Positions 6,826 through 9,333 of a stretch of 9,333 nucleotides of DNA are shown here, one piece after another. The DNA is taken from NCBI GenBank assembly GCA_964609365.1, contig CAZSRC010000026.1, forward strand, positions 1 to 9,333, given 5' to 3'. Within the stretch, counting starts at the first letter, position 1; each line of letters opens with the position of its first letter. This stretch comes from GCA-002840305 sp964609365 (GTDB taxonomy: Bacteria; Patescibacteriota; Patescibacteriia; Patescibacteriales; UBA12465). The position numbers and the translations under genes were made by a program. A model generated the notes under the pieces. The model worked only from the letters and a program-made list of their open reading frames with translations. It ran no database searches and was not told where the DNA came from.

Positions 6826-7251
6826 TTAAAATGGGATATCTTCTATTTTAATTTCATCTTCATTCTCTGGTAAGACAATTTCTTCAGAGTTATTGTTTTT
6901 TGAAGATGATCCTGATGATCCTTTAGGGCTTAAAATTATCATATTATCAGCAACTATCTCAGTCCTTTGTTTTTTACTGCCATCTTGCGCATTCCATTCA
7001 TTGGTTTGTAATCTCCCCTCAATATAGACTTTTATTCCCTTACTCAAATATTGTCCACAAATTTCACCTAATTTTCTCCAGGCAATTACATTATGAAACT
7101 CTGTTTTACTTTGTTGTTGACCATTTTGATCATTCCAAACGAAATTAGTAGCAACTGAAAAAGATGTAACTGTTTGTCCAGATGGAGTGTTTCTAATTTC
7201 TGGATCTCTTGTTAAGTTTCCAATGATCATGACTTTGTTTAAAGAATACAT
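6826..7251 (-). CDS. ssb: Single-stranded DNA-binding protein
   Basis: SSB coats single-stranded DNA in replication, repair and recombination. The 141-residue protein has an N-terminal OB fold (about 1-108) with MIIGNLTRDPEIRNTPSG (8-25), VTSFSVATN (28-36), TEFHNVIAWRKLGEICGQYL (50-69), KGIKVYIEGRLQTNEW (71-86) and the terminal strand VADNMIIL. A short Gly/Ser/Asn linker (111-122) leads to an acidic tail ending IEDIPF, the canonical protein-interaction tip. The open frame extends 15 codons further upstream into rpsF. The start at 7251 (MYSLNKVMIIGNL) is chosen because it matches SSB N-termini and leaves a 28-nt gap to rpsF. The placement between rpsF and rpsR is the classic arrangement. Confidence 0.96.
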   Translation of the reverse strand: MYSLNKVMIIGNLTRDPEIRNTPSGQTVTSFSVATNFVWNDQNGQQQSKTEFHNVIAWRKLGEICGQYLSKGIKVYIEGRLQTNEWNAQDGSKKQRTEIVADNMIILSPKGSSGSSSKNNNSEEIVLPENEDEIKIEDIPF

Positions 7252-7264
7252 ATTTTTTTGTTTA

Positions 7265-7296
7265 ATTATAAAATCTTTTTTATAAAAGATTGTCAA
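7265..7296 (-). promoter_or_regulatory. Possible internal promoter before ssb
   Basis: On the minus strand a perfect TTGACA (7296 to 7291, within the last rpsF codons) and a perfect TATAAT (7270 to 7265) are separated by 20 bp, longer than optimal. The spacer holds an A/T-only-like hairpin (ATCTTTT/AAAAGAT) across the rpsF stop codon. Transcription from here would start only about 5-8 nt before the ssb ATG. Chance occurrence in AT-rich DNA is quite possible. Confidence 0.25.
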
Positions 7297-7789
7297 TATT
7301 TAAAACATCATCAAGCTTTTCATCTAAATTTTTTAAATCAACTTTTTCTTCTTCTTTTTTTGTTGTTGATTTTTTACTATTTTTTTCTTTTTTTTCTTCT
7401 TCCTCTTCTTTTTCTTTAGCTTTTTTTGTTTCTATTTTAGCTTTTATTTTTTGATCCTTTTTAATTTGCTCTTCGCTTTTTAATTCTTTTTTAACAATTA
7501 AAACTCTTAAGATAGTATTGTCCAATCTTAATTTATTGTTTATTTCATTAATCAAGGATCTTTCTAGATCAAATTCATAAAGACCATAATATCCATAATA
7601 TTCATGTTTTATTGGATATGCAAACTTTTTCTTTCCCCAATAATTCTCCATTGTGATTTTTCCATCATTTGAAGTTATTAATTCTCCTACCTTCTTGAAA
7701 ACTCCTTGAGCCTCTTCGTCGGTAAATTTGTTGGGCATAATGAAAAGAATTTCATAATGAATTAGCCCTGATGCTTTTGTTTTTGACAT
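7280..7789 (-). CDS. rpsF: 30S ribosomal protein S6 with a long charged C-terminal extension
   Basis: S6 pairs with S18 on the 30S platform. Residues about 10-101 are the S6 fold: HYEILFIMPN (11-20), then GKITMENYWGKKKFAYPIKHEYYGYYGLYEFDL (43-75), with the hallmark WGKKKFAYPI, and NTILRVLIVKKE (91-102). Residues 102-169 are a Lys/Glu-rich tail, low complexity at 106-150, ending in LDEKLDDVLNIDNLL. This makes the protein 169 residues against about 95-135 in most bacteria. The start is ATG 7789. A TTG at 7804 is in frame but would add only MLKLI without homology. It is the first gene of the rpsF-ssb-rpsR-efp operon and is preceded by a 200-nt structured leader with a terminator. No Shine-Dalgarno is visible. 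A perfect 10-bp palindrome (AACAATTGTT, 7800-7809) lies just upstream. Confidence 0.95.
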   Translation of the reverse strand: MSKTKASGLIHYEILFIMPNKFTDEEAQGVFKKVGELITSNDGKITMENYWGKKKFAYPIKHEYYGYYGLYEFDLERSLINEINNKLRLDNTILRVLIVKKELKSEEQIKKDQKIKAKIETKKAKEKEEEEEKKEKNSKKSTTKKEEEKVDLKNLDEKLDDVLNIDNLL

Positions 7790-7872
7790 AATTAATTTTA
7801 ACAATTGTTGATTAAATTTATCTTTAAATAAAGCTAAATATTAATTAACATATTTATAATTATAAATTAAAT

Positions 7873-7910
7873 AAAAAAACCCAAAAGTATCCTAAGAAAA
7901 TATGGGTTTT
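7873..7910 (-). terminator. Intrinsic terminator inside the rpsF leader (attenuator)
   Basis: On the minus strand AAAACCCA (7910-7903) pairs with TGGGTTTT (7883-7876) around a 19-nt loop, and the U-run continues to 7873, then A and more U. The upstream neighbour is divergent, so the only RNA polymerase that would meet this terminator is one that started at the rpsF promoter. That points to attenuation rather than gene-end termination. Confidence 0.65.
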
Positions 7911-7991
7911 CAGAGAATACCTTTAATTCCATTATTTTTAATGGGATTGCCTTTTTAGAAAAAGCGTGGGAAAGGTAATTTTTATTTATTT
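7873..7991 (-). promoter_or_regulatory. Structured rpsF leader RNA, candidate attenuator or riboswitch
   Basis: Read on the minus strand from the predicted start near 7991, P1 TACCTTT (7977-7971) pairs with AAAGGTA (7924-7918). Inside lie a 5-nt joiner CCCAC (7970-7966), hairpin P2 (7965-7949, 7 bp with loop CTA) and hairpin P3 (7948-7925, CCATT/AATGG extended by AAT/ATT across one mismatch, loop AAAAAT). The helices abut with no other unpaired junction base, giving a compact three-way junction. The terminator hairpin at 7910-7876 follows. One P2 pair and one alternative-helix pair are G-U on the minus strand but would be C-A on the plus strand, supporting minus-strand RNA; P3 argues the other way. 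I recognise no known riboswitch consensus and no CCG-bulge S6:S18 motif in it. The 327-nt gap 7790-8116 holds this leader, two divergent promoters and an inverted repeat. From 7790 to 7872 I see only AT-rich 5' UTR. Confidence 0.6.
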
Positions 7992-7997
7992 TTTATT

Positions 7998-8025
7998 ATT
8001 ATAACACATATTTTTAAAAAATCAA
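7998..8025 (-). promoter_or_regulatory. Promoter of the rpsF-ssb-rpsR-efp operon
   Basis: The minus strand has TTGATT (8025 to 8020), a 16-bp spacer and TATAAT (8003 to 7998) preceded by TG plus one base, an extended -10. It shares the string GTGTTATAATAA with the promoter at 4422. Initiation is expected near 7991, giving a leader of about 200 nt before the rpsF ATG. Confidence 0.7.
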
Positions 8026-8034
8026 GAGTAAATT

Positions 8035-8062
8035 AGAGGACCGCTGTTTTAAAGCCATCTCT
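8035..8062. repeat. Imperfect inverted repeat between divergent promoters
   Basis: AGAGGA (8035-8040) and TCTCT (8058-8062) pair with one bulged G, and GCT/AGC (8043-8045, 8053-8055) pairs inside. The element is clearly more GC-rich than its surroundings. It lies upstream of both the rpsF promoter and the methylase promoter, so it could be an operator. On the + strand it is followed by a T-rich run resembling a weak terminator, but no + transcript is known to reach it. Confidence 0.35.
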
Positions 8063-8081
8063 TTTTATATTTTATTTTTAA

Positions 8082-8090
8082 TGATATAAT
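8082..8090 (+). promoter_or_regulatory. Extended -10 promoter for the methylase gene
   Basis: The sequence TGATATAAT is a perfect -10 (8085-8090) with the TG extension. There is no convincing -35 at the expected distance, only T-rich sequence. Initiation near 8097 would give a 5' UTR of about 20 nt before the ATG at 8117. Confidence 0.55.
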
Positions 8091-8116
8091 TTTTATATAA
8101 TAAATTTTTTAAATAA

Positions 8117-9268
8117 ATGAAAAAATATTTTTTTGCCCTAGGCACTAATCATAAACTATCCTTAGCCGAAATTAAAGCTTTATTTCCATCTAAAGACTGG
8201 CAAATTTCTCAGGATATCGCATTTTCTGAATTTAATGAAGAAATTGATAGTCTAGACCTCATTTCTAAAATGGGAGGAGTTATTAAGATTGGTGAAATAA
8301 TTAAAGAATTTAGCCTTGCTAATCGAAGGGCCTTGTCTGAGGCTATAAAAGAGGAAATCTTTGTTTCTGCTGAGAAAAATGTTAGTAAAAAATTTAATTT
8401 TGGTTTTTCTTTTTATAATAAAAAAGTTCCCGGTGATTTTTTTAAGATGGGCCTAGCTATTAAAAAAGAATTAAAAAAAGAAGGAATATCCAGCAGAATG
8501 GTTACCTCAAGAGATTTGATTTTATCTAGTGTTGTCGTTGAACAAAATAATTTACTGGAAAATGGAATTGAATTATGTCTTATAGTTTTTAATAATAGAG
8601 TTGTTTTGGCTAAAACCTTGGCTGTCCAAGCTTTTAAGGATTTATCAAAAAGAGATTTTGGTAGACCAAAAAGGGATGATCACTCTGGCATGATTCCGCC
8701 AAAATTAGCTCAAATAATGATTAATCTAGCTAGGGGAGATGATGGTGATTATAAAAATAAAATAATTTTAGATCCCTTTTGTGGCTCGGGTACAATCTTA
8801 ATGGAAGCTTATTTAATGGGCTTTAAAAATATTATCGGATCAGACTTATCAGAAAGGGCAATTTTAGATAGTCAGGAAAATATAAACTGGATTGTTAAGC
8901 TAAAAGAAGAAAATAAAACTGCTACTATTAATATTTTTCAATCAGATGCCCTGGATTTGTTAGATAAAGTTAGTGAAAATTCTGTTGATTATATTGTCTG
9001 CGAGCCTTATCTGGGACCACAAAGAGGTTATCAAGATTTTGATTTAGTGGTTGCTGATTTAAATAAACTTTATTCTTCTGCTATTAAAATTTTTTCAAAA
9101 ATAATGAAAAAAAATGGTAGAGTTGTAATGATTTGGCCTAATTTTAGATCTCAAAATAAATTTGCTAAAATTTCACCTGATACATTTGATTTTAAGTCTT
9201 CGGCGGTTTCTGTTTATGGCAGAGAGGGGCAAAAAGTTTGGAGGGAGATAGTTGTTTTGGAAAAATAA
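8117..9268 (+). CDS. Trm11/UPF0020-type methyltransferase, probable tRNA guanine-N2 methylase
   Basis: The 383-residue protein looks like the Trm11/TrmG10 group of SAM-dependent RNA methylases. The N-terminal half (about 1-170, opening MKKYFFALGTNHKLSLAEIKALF) resembles the ferredoxin-like/THUMP RNA-binding module of these enzymes. A linker follows with KRDFGRPKRDDHSGMIPPKLAQIMINLA (178-205), characteristic of the group. The Rossmann domain has motif I DPFCGSGT (219-226), an acidic SDLS (242-245), SDALDLL (276-282) and, in the motif IV position, CEPYLGPQ (295-302) in place of the usual (D/N)PPY. The C-terminal strands end KVWREIVVLEK. Such enzymes methylate guanosine N2 in tRNA, and a tRNA-Pro gene starts 12 nt downstream. 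The actual substrate (tRNA, rRNA or DNA) is inferred, and the altered motif IV adds doubt. No Shine-Dalgarno is present. Confidence 0.8.
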   Translation: MKKYFFALGTNHKLSLAEIKALFPSKDWQISQDIAFSEFNEEIDSLDLISKMGGVIKIGEIIKEFSLANRRALSEAIKEEIFVSAEKNVSKKFNFGFSFYNKKVPGDFFKMGLAIKKELKKEGISSRMVTSRDLILSSVVVEQNNLLENGIELCLIVFNNRVVLAKTLAVQAFKDLSKRDFGRPKRDDHSGMIPPKLAQIMINLARGDDGDYKNKIILDPFCGSGTILMEAYLMGFKNIIGSDLSERAILDSQENINWIVKLKEENKTATINIFQSDALDLLDKVSENSVDYIVCEPYLGPQRGYQDFDLVVADLNKLYSSAIKIFSKIMKKNGRVVMIWPNFRSQNKFAKISPDTFDFKSSAVSVYGREGQKVWREIVVLEK

Positions 9269-9280
9269 AAGTTATTTTAG

Positions 9281-9333
9281 CGGAGTGTAGTATAATGGTA
9301 GTACGCGTGCATGGGGTGCATGTAGCCCCGGTT
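9281..9333 (+). tRNA. tRNA-Pro (anticodon GGG), 3' end cut by window edge
   Basis: The 5' acceptor strand CGGAGTG (9281-9287) begins with C1, typical of bacterial tRNA-Pro. The D stem is GTAT/GTAC (9290-9293, 9301-9304) around AATGGTA. The anticodon stem is CGTGC/GCATG (9306-9310, 9318-9322) around loop ATGGGGT, giving anticodon GGG. A 4-nt variable region and the 5' T-stem CCCGG plus TT (9327-9333) follow before the sequence ends. The T-stem 3' strand, acceptor 3' strand and discriminator lie outside. It is 12 nt after the methylase stop, so it may be read from the methylase promoter. Confidence 0.92.

Noticed and set aside
7252..7296. Longer ssb start overlapping rpsF
   Set aside because: The extra residues are Lys/Ile-rich translation of the intergenic gap, and SSB homology begins right after the ATG at 7251.
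7790..7804. TTG start for rpsF adding five residues
   Set aside because: ATG at 7789 gives the expected S6 N-terminus; the extension MLKLI has no support and no ribosome site.
7859..7864. Second rpsF promoter downstream of the leader terminator
   Set aside because: A minus-strand TATAAT is present, but no -35 at a workable distance and no TG extension. Perfect hexamers arise easily in such AT-rich DNA.
1..9333. Alternative genetic code with UGA as Gly
   Set aside because: No complete gene contains an in-frame TGA, tryptophan is encoded by TGG throughout, and genes end cleanly with standard stops.
1..9333. CRISPR array, insertion sequence, prophage or toxin/defence cassette
   Set aside because: No regularly spaced repeats, transposase, integrase or terminal repeats are seen. 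The two tRNA genes show no duplicated 3' segment that would mark an att site within the window.

Overview
The window is a very AT-rich, compact bacterial segment with short intergenic gaps, intrinsic terminators between convergent genes, and a conserved rpsF-ssb-rpsR-efp ribosomal cluster. The low GC, small intergenic regions, a charged C-terminal tail on S6, an Arg-tipped EF-P, a Trm11-like methylase next to a tRNA, and the complete lack of Shine-Dalgarno motifs suggest a Candidate Phyla Radiation bacterium (Patescibacteria, Parcubacteria-like). That assignment is inference, because no rRNA or marker phylogeny can be run here. All complete genes are open with UGA read as stop. They end in TAA or TAG, so the standard bacterial code applies rather than the UGA=Gly code of Gracilibacteria/SR1.

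Layout. Positions 1-61 hold the C-terminal tail of an unidentified + strand ORF. A promoter at 98-126 drives tRNA-Leu(UAG), then lgt (prolipoprotein diacylglyceryl transferase), then an MFS transporter, ending at a bidirectional terminator at 2313-2340. From the opposite side come an O-antigen-ligase-family polytopic membrane protein (3038-4411) and a 23S/16S pseudouridine synthase (2331-3050), overlapping by 13 nt. A divergent promoter region (4412-4517) also serves a Ser-rich, membrane-anchored extracytoplasmic protein of unknown function (4518-5969), which ends at a second bidirectional terminator (5984-6019). The minus-strand operon rpsF-ssb-rpsR-efp (7789 down to 6027) ends at that same terminator. 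Its promoter (7998-8025) lies about 200 nt upstream of the rpsF start codon. On the other side of the divergent gap a + strand extended -10 promoter drives a Trm11/UPF0020-type methylase (8117-9268), followed 12 nt later by tRNA-Pro(GGG), cut by the window end.

How the genes fit together. Much of the content is translation machinery: two tRNAs, an rRNA pseudouridine synthase, S6, S18, EF-P and a probable tRNA methylase. SSB is embedded in the ribosomal operon as usual. The rest is cell-envelope biology: Lgt, an exporter, a glycan ligase/polymerase and an anchored exoprotein.

The most notable element is the rpsF leader (about 7873-7991, minus strand). It can fold into a tightly packed three-way junction in which P1, two hairpins and a single 5-nt joiner account for every base from 7918 to 7977. 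An intrinsic terminator follows (7876-7910), and there is a 7-bp competing pairing between the P1 3' strand and the terminator loop. I do not recognise it as a known riboswitch or as the standard S6:S18 leader, so it is a candidate undescribed attenuator of the ribosomal operon.
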